A stretch of DNA of 7,776 nucleotides. Source: an uncultured Micrococcales bacterium (lineage in GTDB: Bacteria > Actinomycetota > Actinomycetes > Actinomycetales > Microbacteriaceae). The DNA lies in the NCBI GenBank assembly GCA_903929105.1, contig CAIYTL010000191.1, positions 1-7,776 of the forward strand. Reading direction: 5' to 3'. Below are positions 1-6,446 of the stretch, piece by piece (position 1 is the stretch's first letter; the number at the start of each line of letters is the position of its first letter). Under the pieces are notes generated by a model. It searched no databases and was not told where the DNA came from. It saw only the letters and a program-made list of their open reading frames with translations. The position numbers were made by a program, and so were the translations under genes.

Positions 1-453
1 GTTCAGGCCAACCTGAAAAACGGCAAAGCTCACGACAAGTGGGTTCAAATGATCGAGGCTCAGGGCGGCGACCTAAGTGTGCCGCTGCCACAGGCCCGCG
101 AGAGTCACACCATCGTGGCAGCAACTGACGGTTATTTAAATCGTTTGGATGCTTTGCAGGTTGGTGTTGCAGCCTGGCGATTGGGTGCCGGTCGTGCGCG
201 CAAAGAAGACGCAGTGCAGTTTGGCGCGGGCATAACTTTGCACGCAAAACCCGGTCAATCTGTGGTTGCTGGCCAGCCGCTGATGACGCTATTCACCGAT
301 GAAGCTTCACGTTTTGAAGCCGGGCTTGCCGCGCTTGAGGGTGGCTTTGACATTGGCGTTAGCAACGAGCCTTACAACGCTTTCGGCACAGCTCAGACCC
401 CAAACCGTTTTGGTGGCTCGGGTAGCATTGTGATTGACCGAATCGAAGGTTAG
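1..453 (+). CDS. deoA: Pyrimidine-nucleoside (thymidine) phosphorylase, C-terminal part
   Basis: The gene is cut by the window start, so only the last 150 codons are seen. The frame is open from base 1. The enzyme cleaves thymidine, deoxyuridine or uridine with phosphate to give the free base and (deoxy)ribose-1-phosphate in the cytosol. Visible landmarks are the AQGGD motif (codons 20-24), the segment around LGAGRARKEDAVQFGAGI (about codons 62-79) and a C-terminal hammerhead-like domain ending in GQSVVAGQPLMTLF, all typical of the PYNP C-terminal domain. The catalytic N-terminal and central domains lie outside the window, so thymidine or broad pyrimidine specificity cannot be judged. The next gene, adenosine deaminase, starts 9 bp after the stop, which suggests one operon. 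The family is clear; the symbol rests on homology of this part only. Confidence 0.9.
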   Translation, partial: VQANLKNGKAHDKWVQMIEAQGGDLSVPLPQARESHTIVAATDGYLNRLDALQVGVAAWRLGAGRARKEDAVQFGAGITLHAKPGQSVVAGQPLMTLFTDEASRFEAGLAALEGGFDIGVSNEPYNAFGTAQTPNRFGGSGSIVIDRIEG

Positions 454-462
454 AAAGCAAAA

Positions 463-1554
463 ATGTCTGGTTTGAACCTCAAGAAGCTGCCAAAAATCTC
501 GCTGCACGACCACCTTGACGGTGGTTTGCGCCCGCAAACAATCATCGACCTTGCCGCTGCGGTCGGCCACAAGTTGCCCACCACAGACCCGATTGAACTT
601 GGCCAGTGGTTTGTTGATTCAGCCGATTCAGGTTCGCTGGTGCGTTACCTCGAAACTTTTGACCACACCATCGCAGTGATGCAAACCGTTGAGGGTTTGC
701 AGCGCGTGGCCCGCGAGTTTGTGCTTGACCTCGCCGCTGATGGCGTGATTTATGGCGAAGTTCGTTGGGCACCTGAGCAGCACCTGCAGCAAGGGCTAAC
801 TCTTGACCAGGTGGTTGAGGCAGTGCAAGATGGCCTTGAACAGGGTATGGATGCCATCGAAGCTAAAGGTGGTTTTGTTCGCACCGGCCAGCTGGTCACT
901 GCAATGCGTCACGCTGATCGCGGTCTAGAAATTGCCGAACTTGCTGTTCGCCACCGAAACTCTGGCGTGGTCGGTTTCGACATTGCCGGTGCCGAAAAAG
1001 GTTTCTTGCCAAACCGCCACAAGCTTGCGTTTGACTATTTGGCAAGCGAACTAATGCCGGTAACCGTTCACGCCGGTGAAGCTGACGGCATCGACAGCAT
1101 CCATGACGCTTTGGTGTCAGGCCGGGCGCTTCGCCTAGGCCACGGTGTGCGCATCATCGAAGACATTCTGCTTTCGCGCAGCGAAAGCGACACCGACTTT
1201 GTTGAGCTTGGTCCGGTGGCTCGTTGGGTTTATGACCGTCAGATTCCGCTCGAACTTGCTGTTTCGTCAAACATGCAAACCGGTGCGGTTCAGATTGACG
1301 ATGCTACGGTTAGCGACCATCCGTTTGCAGTTCTTTATGACTTGGGCTTCAAAGTCACAGTCAACACCGACAACCGTTTGATGAGCGGCACCACTTTGAC
1401 TAAAGAACTTGAGCTTTTGGTCGACACCTTTGATTACACATTGGCCGACCTCGAGACTTTTCAGCTAAACGCTGCCGAAGCAGCTTTTCAAGACCTTGAA
1501 CAGCGCGAAGAGCTTATGGACATGATCAGCGAAGGCTTCGCCGATTTTGCCTAA
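463..1554 (+). CDS. add: Adenosine deaminase
   Basis: The enzyme hydrolyses adenosine or deoxyadenosine to inosine or deoxyinosine plus ammonia, a zinc-dependent cytosolic step of purine salvage. The 363-residue length is normal. Metal and catalytic residues are visible: HDH at 15-17 followed by LDG, HAGEADG at 203-209 (His203 zinc ligand, Glu206 proton shuttle), GHG at 226-228 (His227) and TDN at 302-304 (Asp303 zinc ligand). Asn304 replaces the second Asp of the animal enzyme; TDNRLMSGT is the usual form in actinobacteria, so I expect an active enzyme. The ATG start lies 9 bp after the deoA stop, with GAAGG at 445-449 as a distant ribosome site. The end overlaps the PTS IIA gene by 8 bp. 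The trimeric-type PNP coded on the other strand prefers 6-oxopurines, so this deaminase would feed it inosine. Confidence 0.96.
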   Translation: MSGLNLKKLPKISLHDHLDGGLRPQTIIDLAAAVGHKLPTTDPIELGQWFVDSADSGSLVRYLETFDHTIAVMQTVEGLQRVAREFVLDLAADGVIYGEVRWAPEQHLQQGLTLDQVVEAVQDGLEQGMDAIEAKGGFVRTGQLVTAMRHADRGLEIAELAVRHRNSGVVGFDIAGAEKGFLPNRHKLAFDYLASELMPVTVHAGEADGIDSIHDALVSGRALRLGHGVRIIEDILLSRSESDTDFVELGPVARWVYDRQIPLELAVSSNMQTGAVQIDDATVSDHPFAVLYDLGFKVTVNTDNRLMSGTTLTKELELLVDTFDYTLADLETFQLNAAEAAFQDLEQREELMDMISEGFADFA

Positions 1555-1999
1555 CGGCAACTTAGCTAACGCTTTTAGCGCCGAGTCGGTGCTGCTGCAA
1601 CGCACGGCAACTTCTTGGCGCGAGGCTATTTCGCTGGCGGGCTCAGGTTTAGTTGCTGCCGGCGTAGCCACCGATGCTTACACGCAGGCCATGATCGACG
1701 TGGTTGAGACTAACGGGCCATACATTGTGATTGCACCCGGTTTTGCTTTGGCACACGCCAGGCCGTCAGTCGAGGTTCTGCGTTGGGGCATGAGTTTGGT
1801 CACGCTAGTCGAACCAGTGCGGTTCGGGGCGGGCGCCAATGACCCAGTATCGGTGGTGGTTGGGCTTGCCGCAGTTGATAAGCAGCAACACATCGAGGCT
1901 CTGCAGTTGCTGGCCGAAAAGTTAGTTGAGCCCGAGTTTGTGAATTCTCTATTAAAACTTTCTAATTTCGAGCGGTTTGAAGACATTTTGGCTAACTAG
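1547..1999 (+). CDS. PTS sugar transporter subunit IIA, ascorbate (UlaC/SgaA) type
   Basis: This is a soluble phosphocarrier that takes phosphate from HPr on a histidine and passes it to a IIB protein. The 150-residue product has the fructose/mannitol-fold IIA layout. The active-site region is APGFALAHARPS, with His70 as the expected phosphorylation site, followed by LVTLVEPVRFG and an NDPVSVVVGLAA segment that resembles UlaC-like IIA proteins most. The start is TTG at 1547, 8 bp inside add: an in-frame stop (1523-1525) lies just upstream and there is no in-frame ATG or GTG between. GAAGG at 1531-1535 could be its ribosome site. A GTG at 1589 is the alternative start and would remove 14 residues. 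The overlap implies translational coupling with adenosine deaminase. The substrate is unknown; ascorbate type describes the family, not the sugar. Confidence 0.88.
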   Translation: MPNGNLANAFSAESVLLQRTATSWREAISLAGSGLVAAGVATDAYTQAMIDVVETNGPYIVIAPGFALAHARPSVEVLRWGMSLVTLVEPVRFGAGANDPVSVVVGLAAVDKQQHIEALQLLAEKLVEPEFVNSLLKLSNFERFEDILAN

Positions 2000-2016
2000 G
2001 GTGCCAAAATAGCAAG

Positions 2017-2286
2017 ATGAAGATTCTGGCGGTATGCGGCGAGGGCATTGGCACGTCTGTGTTGCTCAAAATGAACGCCGACCGCGTGCTAAAACGCCTA
2101 GGAATCGAAGCGCTCGTCGAAGCAACCGACATTGAAACCGCAAACGCTACCCGTGATGCTCAGATTTTTCTAACCACAGCAGGGCTGCAAGACAAACTAG
2201 TCGGCGGCGCAGCCGAAATCATTGCAATCGATAAAGTTTTTGACCTCGAAGAACTCAGCGACAAACTAGCCGCCGCAATTCTTTAA
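2017..2286 (+). CDS. PTS sugar transporter subunit IIB, ascorbate/galactitol type
   Basis: This small cytosolic domain accepts phosphate from IIA on a cysteine and phosphorylates the sugar carried by a membrane IIC. The 89-residue product begins with the IIB phosphate loop, VCGEGIGTS, with Cys7 as the active residue, followed by alternating beta/alpha segments as in UlaB and GatB. It lies 17 bp after the IIA gene and is surely its partner. No Shine-Dalgarno site is clear. CAAAAT at 2005-2010 is placed exactly six bases before the ATG, so an internal leaderless start is possible but weakly supported. No IIC gene occurs in the window; it may lie upstream of the phosphorylase or elsewhere. The stop codon overlaps the stop of the convergent mutase gene. 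Confidence 0.9.
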   Translation: MKILAVCGEGIGTSVLLKMNADRVLKRLGIEALVEATDIETANATRDAQIFLTTAGLQDKLVGGAAEIIAIDKVFDLEELSDKLAAAIL

Positions 2287-3986
2287 GCCAGCAAAGCCTG
2301 CATCGCAGCGGTTAACTCGCTCAAGCCAGCCCTAGCATCGGCGGCACTATTGCCTTCAACCTGCAAATAACACTTGAGTTTTGGCTCAGTGCCAGATGGC
2401 CGAACAATCACACGACGACCGTCGGCGCTGTCAAAACGCAAACCCTCAGTCGGGGGCAGACCATTTGCGCCAAGAGCAAGATCGGTCAAAGTTACCGCGT
2501 TGCCGCCAATATCGGCAGGTGGCTCAGCCCGCAAACGAGCCATGGTCGCACCAATAACACTCAAGTCAGTAACACGAATCGAAATCTGACCAGTAGCAAA
2601 AAAGCCATATTTTTCGCCCAGCTGCGCCGAAAGATCATCAAGAGTTTCGCCGCGAGCAGCTAACCGGTTCACGATGCTGGCCATCAAAACCGCCGCCGAA
2701 ATGCCATCTTTATCGGGCACAACCTGAGGGTCAATGCAATAACCCAGAGCCTCTTCAAAACCGAAAATCAAATTCGGCACCTTAGAGATCCACTTGAACC
2801 CCGTCAACGTCTCGACAAACTTAAGGTTGTTAGCAGCAGCAACCCTAGCAAGCGCCGAACTCGACACAATCGAACAAGCCAAAGCCGCCGTGTTACCTGC
2901 GGCGTCGGCGGCCGAGAACCGCGACGCAATCTCGTCAGCCAAAATCAAACCAACCTCATCGCCGGTCAACTTGCGCCAGCCGCCATCGGCCAAAACATCG
3001 GCAACCGCCACAGCCAAACGGTCAGCATCAGGGTCGTTGGCCAAAATCACACCCGCACCAACCGCACTAGCCTTGGCAAACGCCAAGTCAAGAGCACCCG
3101 GTTCTTCGGGGTTAGGGAACGCGACCGTAGGAAAATCTCCGTCGGGGTGCAACTGCTCGGTGACCGTCTCGAGCGGTTGCAAGCCTGCTAAAGCCCAAAG
3201 CGGTTCAACTGTGGCCCAGCCGACACCGTGCATCGCGGTATAAACCAATTTGACCTGACTAGACGGCTGCTCGGCCACGCCGTTGACAGCCCACTTTGCG
3301 GCCGCTTGTCGGTAGGCCAAGCGAACATCCGCACCCAAAATATGCACGTTCGCCGCGCTTTCAAGGTCGGCCACTTTGGCAATCTGTTCAAACGTCGCGG
3401 TTTTAGCCACGCGCTCGATTTCGGAAGCAATTTGTTTGTCAACCGGGGCGATGATTTGCGAGCCGCCATTGGAGCCGCCCAAATAAACTTTGTAGCCATT
3501 GTCGCGCGGCGGGTTATGACTGGCTGTGACCATCACGCCCGCCGAAAGACCCAAATGTTTCACCGCAAAAGCCAAAAGCGGGGTAGGTGCATACCCGTCG
3601 AACAGATGCACCTCAACCCCTGCAGCCGCAAAAATCGCTGCCGAATCTGCAGCAAAAACATCGCTGTTGACTCGGCCATCAAAACCGATTGCCACAGTTG
3701 GCGCCGAAAAGTTTGCGTTCAAATAAGCGGCAATGCCGGCGGCCGCTTGCGCCACCAAAACTCGGTTCATGCGGTTTGGTCCAGCGCCCAACTCGCCTCG
3801 CAGGCCAGCCGTGCCAAAACCCAGGCGCGAGCTAAAACGGTCGCGCAGATTGGCAAGGTCAGTTTTGCTGCCCGCCTCGACTTTTGCAACCAGAGTTTCT
3901 AGCTCAAAGCGGGTTTCAGCATCGGGGTCTTGGGCAACCCAGGCTTTGGCGGCTGCAACAAGTTCAAGAACTTCGACGAAAGACAT
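2283..3986 (-). CDS. Phospho-sugar mutase (alpha-D-phosphohexomutase superfamily), probable phosphopentomutase
   Basis: The enzyme moves phosphate between C1 and C5/C6 of a sugar through a phosphoserine. The 567 residues are long, as in the PGM2-like branch. Motifs appear in the expected order: FGTAGLRG at 57-64, catalytic TASHNPP at 154-160 with Ser156, the Mg-binding DPDADR at 318-323, the sugar-binding loop GFEEALGY at 409-416, and the phosphate-binding RPSGTEPK at 529-536. All domains are intact. An ATG start lies 12 bp after the PNP stop, so it is the second gene of a PNP-mutase operon. Members are often labelled phosphomannomutase or phosphoglucomutase. The neighbours (two nucleoside phosphorylases making pentose-1-phosphates, with no DeoB in view) favour a phosphopentomutase role, as known for mammalian PGM2; this is inference from context. 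Long open frames on the opposite strand are shadows. Confidence 0.93.
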   Translation of the reverse strand: MSFVEVLELVAAAKAWVAQDPDAETRFELETLVAKVEAGSKTDLANLRDRFSSRLGFGTAGLRGELGAGPNRMNRVLVAQAAAGIAAYLNANFSAPTVAIGFDGRVNSDVFAADSAAIFAAAGVEVHLFDGYAPTPLLAFAVKHLGLSAGVMVTASHNPPRDNGYKVYLGGSNGGSQIIAPVDKQIASEIERVAKTATFEQIAKVADLESAANVHILGADVRLAYRQAAAKWAVNGVAEQPSSQVKLVYTAMHGVGWATVEPLWALAGLQPLETVTEQLHPDGDFPTVAFPNPEEPGALDLAFAKASAVGAGVILANDPDADRLAVAVADVLADGGWRKLTGDEVGLILADEIASRFSAADAAGNTAALACSIVSSSALARVAAANNLKFVETLTGFKWISKVPNLIFGFEEALGYCIDPQVVPDKDGISAAVLMASIVNRLAARGETLDDLSAQLGEKYGFFATGQISIRVTDLSVIGATMARLRAEPPADIGGNAVTLTDLALGANGLPPTEGLRFDSADGRRVIVRPSGTEPKLKCYLQVEGNSAADARAGLSELTAAMQALLA

Positions 3987-3998
3987 TTAGCAACAGAC

Positions 3999-4832
3999 CT
4001 AAAGTTTGGCAACGATTTGAGCCAGCAGCGCGCTGATGCGCCCTTCGGCTTCGCGCCCAGCATCAATTACCTCTTGGTGGCTCAGGGGAGTCTTTTGAAT
4101 TCCAGCGGCCAAGTTCGTCACAAGCGACAGCCCCAAAACCTCCATGCCCACCTGGCGGGCTGCGATTGCCTCTAGAGCAGTTGACATGCCAACAACGTGA
4201 CCACCCATGACCTTGGCCATTTGAACCTCGGCCGGTGTTTCATAGTGCGGGCCGCGAAACTGCACATAAACCCCATCTTCGAGGGTGGCATCCACGGTGC
4301 GTGCCAGCTCGCGCAAACGATACGAATAAAGATCAGTGAGGTCAATAAAAGTAGCACCCTCAAGTGGGCTATCTGCGGTGAGATTAATGTGGTCGCTGAT
4401 CAAAACCGGTGAGCCAGGTTTGATGGTTTCGCGAATGCCACCCGCACCGTTAGTCAAAATCATGGTCTTGACGCCAGCCGCTGCAGCGGTGCGCACTCCG
4501 TGAACAACGCGACGAACTCCGTGACCCTCGTAATAGTGGGTGCGGGCACCCAACACCAACGCGTGCTTGCCGGTCGGCAACAAAATAGAGCGGATGCTCG
4601 CCACATGGCCCTCAACCGCTGGCGGCAAAAAGCCGGGCACCGAGGCCGCCGGAATGCTAGCCACCGTTTCACCCATAAGGTCGGCGGCTTGCGCCCATCC
4701 GCTGCCCAAAGTCAACGCAATATCGTGACTTGCCACGCCCGTCTTTTCGGCGATAACCGCCGCAGCCTCTAGCGCTAGGTCAAAAGGTTCGCTTGAGCCG
4801 TGGTTGTGCAGGTTTTCAAATATTTTGCTCAT
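3999..4832 (-). CDS. punA: Purine-nucleoside phosphorylase, trimeric (class II) type
   Basis: The enzyme cleaves inosine, guanosine and their deoxy forms with phosphate to free base and (deoxy)ribose-1-phosphate. The 277 residues match the family length of about 270-290. Visible motifs are LGSGW at 42-46 (phosphate loop), EGHV at 74-77, RTHYYEGH at 97-104, TNGAGGI at 127-133, SDHINLT at 146-152, FRGPHYETPAE at 192-202 (purine-binding Glu) and VGMSTALE at 214-221. VTN with Asn240 corresponds to the asparagine that selects 6-oxopurines in human PNP, so adenosine would have to be deaminated first. It is the first gene of a leftward operon with the mutase. The ATG start is preceded by a TAGACT hexamer six bases upstream and no Shine-Dalgarno site, suggesting a leaderless mRNA. 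It is divergent from lpdA, with 72 bp between the start codons. Confidence 0.95.
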   Translation of the reverse strand: MSKIFENLHNHGSSEPFDLALEAAAVIAEKTGVASHDIALTLGSGWAQAADLMGETVASIPAASVPGFLPPAVEGHVASIRSILLPTGKHALVLGARTHYYEGHGVRRVVHGVRTAAAAGVKTMILTNGAGGIRETIKPGSPVLISDHINLTADSPLEGATFIDLTDLYSYRLRELARTVDATLEDGVYVQFRGPHYETPAEVQMAKVMGGHVVGMSTALEAIAARQVGMEVLGLSLVTNLAAGIQKTPLSHQEVIDAGREAEGRISALLAQIVAKL

Positions 4833-4838
4833 CTTTTG

Positions 4839-4844
4839 AGTCTA
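4839..4844 (-). promoter_or_regulatory. punA: Candidate -10 element for a leaderless punA transcript
   Basis: On the - strand the hexamer TAGACT fits the actinobacterial TANNNT -10 pattern. It is followed by exactly six bases and then the ATG of the PNP gene, so transcription would begin at or next to the A of the start codon. No convincing -35 element is seen 16-19 bp upstream. No Shine-Dalgarno sequence is present between the hexamer and the ATG, which supports a leaderless start. Confidence 0.45.
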
Positions 4845-4892
4845 GTTGGCTTGCAGTTTGTTGTTTTGGTGGGGCAGGTCACGGTTTTGCGA

Positions 4893-4898
4893 CACAAT
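4893..4898 (+). promoter_or_regulatory. lpdA: Weak candidate -10 element for lpdA
   Basis: CACAAT matches TATAAT at four of six bases and lies six bases before the GTG start at 4905, the same spacing as seen for punA and the gene at 6447. The first T of the -10 pattern is missing and no clear -35 element is visible. With no Shine-Dalgarno site before the GTG, a leaderless mRNA is plausible but not shown. Confidence 0.25.
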
Positions 4899-4904
4899 TG
4901 ACAT

Positions 4905-6335
4905 GTGAGCGAATCAACCCTGCCAAATGCAAAAAAGAACCACCACATTGTCATCATCGGCGGTGGCCCTGGCGGCTACGAAGCTGCTTTAGCCGGTCGC
5001 CAACTTGGCGCCGATGTGACCCTTATAGAGAGCAACGGAATCGGCGGTAACGCGGTTCTAACCGACGTGGTGCCTTCAAAAGGTTTGATCTCAACCGCTG
5101 ACGCAGCAAACAACGTGAAGCGTGCCGAAAAACTCGGCATAGGCTTCACCGTTGATGGCGAACAGGTTCACCCAAAAATGAAGATCGACCTGGGTGCTGT
5201 GAACCAGCGTTTGCTCGAAATGGCAAGCGAACAGTCAGCTGAAATGCGCGATTCTCTGATTGAAGCCGGCGTCAGAGTTTTGAACGGCCGCGGTCGTCTC
5301 GACGGCAACCACCACGTAATTTTTGCTCCAAAAGATGGCGGCGCTGAAGAGCGCATGGAGGCCAAAACCATCATCGTTGCCGTAGGTGCGACCCCTCGCG
5401 AACTGCCAGATGCTAAACCAGACGGCGACCGCATTTTCACCTGGAAACAGCTCTATGATCTGACCGAACTGCCTGAACACATGATTGTCGTTGGTTCGGG
5501 TGTGACCGGTGCCGAATTCGCGTCAGCTTTTCACGGCATAGGCTGTGAAGTAACCCTGATTTCGAGCCGCGACATGGTTTTGCCAAGCCAAGACCAAGAC
5601 GCAGCCGAACTTATCGAAACCGTGTTTCGCAGCAAGGGCATGCACGTGCTCAACAAATCACGTGCCGACAAAGTGGTCAACACCGGCTCTGGCGTTGAAG
5701 TTACTTTGAGCGACGGAACCATCGTCAAAGGCTCGCACTGTTTGATGGCCGTCGGTTCGATTCCCAACACCAAAGACCTAGGTTTGGTTGAAGCTGGCGT
5801 TGAACTCACTGAGTCAGGTCACATCGTCACCAATAAAGTTGCCCGCACCTCACGAGCCAACGTTTATGCCGCCGGCGACTGCACAACTTTCTTGCCGCTC
5901 GCCAGCGTGAGCGCAATGCAGGGTCGAACCGCCGTGTTTCACACCATGGGCGACGTTGCAATGCCAACCCAAATTCGTAACGTCTCGGCAAACGTATTCA
6001 CCTCGCCAGAAATCGCTTCAGTCGGTTGGTCGCAAGCGGCCCTCGAAGCCGGCGAGGTCAACGGGCACGTGGTCAAGTTCGACCTGCCATCAAACCCTCG
6101 CGCCAAAATGATGGGCCTAAAGTTTGGATTCATCAAAATCATTGCCTCGACCGGTGGCACCGTAATCGGTGGCGTAGTCGTCGCTAAGTCAGCCTCTGAA
6201 CTGATTTATCCGATCGCCGTAGCAATCGAAAACCGATTGACCGTCGATGATTTGGCGCGCACCTTTACGGTGTATCCGTCGCTATCGGGAACCATCATGG
6301 AAGCCGCGCGGGCGCTGCACATTCCGAACGTGTAG
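4905..6335 (+). CDS. lpdA: LpdA-like FAD-dependent NAD(P)H dehydrogenase (quinone reductase type)
   Basis: This flavoprotein has the two-dinucleotide-fold architecture of the disulfide reductase family and resembles mycobacterial LpdA (Rv3303c) along its length, including PDGDRIFTWKQLYDL, VVGSGVTGAEF, LMAVGSIPNT, YAAGDCTTFLPLASVSAMQG and a C-terminal YPSLSG. The 476 residues are normal. Order: FAD-binding GGGPGGYE at 19-26, the former redox-centre helix at 47-59, NAD(P)-binding GSGVTGAE at 197-204, second FAD contact YAAGDC at 321-326, dimerisation domain from about 350. Both redox cysteines are replaced (Ala50, Val55), and the His-Glu pair near the C-terminus is absent (YPSLSGT at 457-463), so it cannot act as a lipoamide dehydrogenase; electron transfer from NAD(P)H to quinone is the family's known alternative. 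The start is GTG at 4905: an ATG at 4903 is followed at once by TGA. The stop lies within the first unit of a tandem repeat. Confidence 0.9.
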   Translation: MSESTLPNAKKNHHIVIIGGGPGGYEAALAGRQLGADVTLIESNGIGGNAVLTDVVPSKGLISTADAANNVKRAEKLGIGFTVDGEQVHPKMKIDLGAVNQRLLEMASEQSAEMRDSLIEAGVRVLNGRGRLDGNHHVIFAPKDGGAEERMEAKTIIVAVGATPRELPDAKPDGDRIFTWKQLYDLTELPEHMIVVGSGVTGAEFASAFHGIGCEVTLISSRDMVLPSQDQDAAELIETVFRSKGMHVLNKSRADKVVNTGSGVEVTLSDGTIVKGSHCLMAVGSIPNTKDLGLVEAGVELTESGHIVTNKVARTSRANVYAAGDCTTFLPLASVSAMQGRTAVFHTMGDVAMPTQIRNVSANVFTSPEIASVGWSQAALEAGEVNGHVVKFDLPSNPRAKMMGLKFGFIKIIASTGGTVIGGVVVAKSASELIYPIAVAIENRLTVDDLARTFTVYPSLSGTIMEAARALHIPNV

Positions 6336-6389
6336 GTCTGGCCGAACGTGTAGGTCTGGCCGAACGTGTAGGTCTGGCCGAACGTGTAG
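6324..6389 (+). repeat. 18-bp tandem repeat, 3.67 copies, over the lpdA stop codon
   Basis: Three identical 18-bp units of CCGAACGTGTAGGTCTGG (6324-6341, 6342-6359, 6360-6377) are followed by 12 bases of a fourth (6378-6389). The first unit encodes the last three residues (Pro-Asn-Val) and stop of LpdA. Because 18 is a multiple of three, every unit carries TAG in the same frame (6333, 6351, 6369, 6387), so gain or loss of units by slippage would leave the protein unchanged and only alter the 3' untranslated length. No variation between units is seen, which points to recent expansion. There are no spacers, so it is not a CRISPR array. Confidence 0.97.
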
Positions 6390-6434
6390 CTCGGCAGCCA
6401 CCTCGACTTTTCACTATTTGTCGCAGGCTTGAAC

Positions 6435-6440
6435 TAGCTT
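6435..6440 (+). promoter_or_regulatory. Candidate -10 element for a leaderless transcript of the gene at 6447
   Basis: TAGCTT fits TANNNT and is followed by exactly six bases before the ATG at 6447. No Shine-Dalgarno site lies between. No good -35 hexamer is seen at the usual distance. The rest of 6390-6446 holds no recognisable gene or hairpin terminator. Confidence 0.4.
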
Positions 6441-6446
6441 CGGCCT

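Noticed and set aside
1369..1374. Asn304 in place of the second active-site Asp of adenosine deaminase, as a sign of lost activity
   Set aside because: TDNRLMSGT is the ordinary form in actinobacterial adenosine deaminases; the zinc ligand Asp303 and all other residues are present.
3228..3902. Long open frame (224 codons) on the + strand inside the mutase gene, with another at 2794-3243
   Set aside because: Both lie opposite an intact, motif-complete mutase, have no family resemblance and show biased residue content expected from the reverse strand of a GC-rich gene.
4898..4903. TTGACA as a -35 promoter element
   Set aside because: It sits directly before the lpdA GTG, so a -10 would fall inside the gene; no TATAAT-like hexamer lies 17 bp downstream in a useful position.
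6324..6389. Possible CRISPR array
   Set aside because: Units are head-to-tail without spacers and only 18 bp long, and no cas genes are present.
6247..6432. Open frame over the tandem repeat encoding repeated Arg-Thr-Cys-Arg-Ser-Gly
   Set aside because: Half of it overlaps lpdA in another frame and the peptide repeat simply reflects the 18-bp DNA repeat; no start signal is seen.
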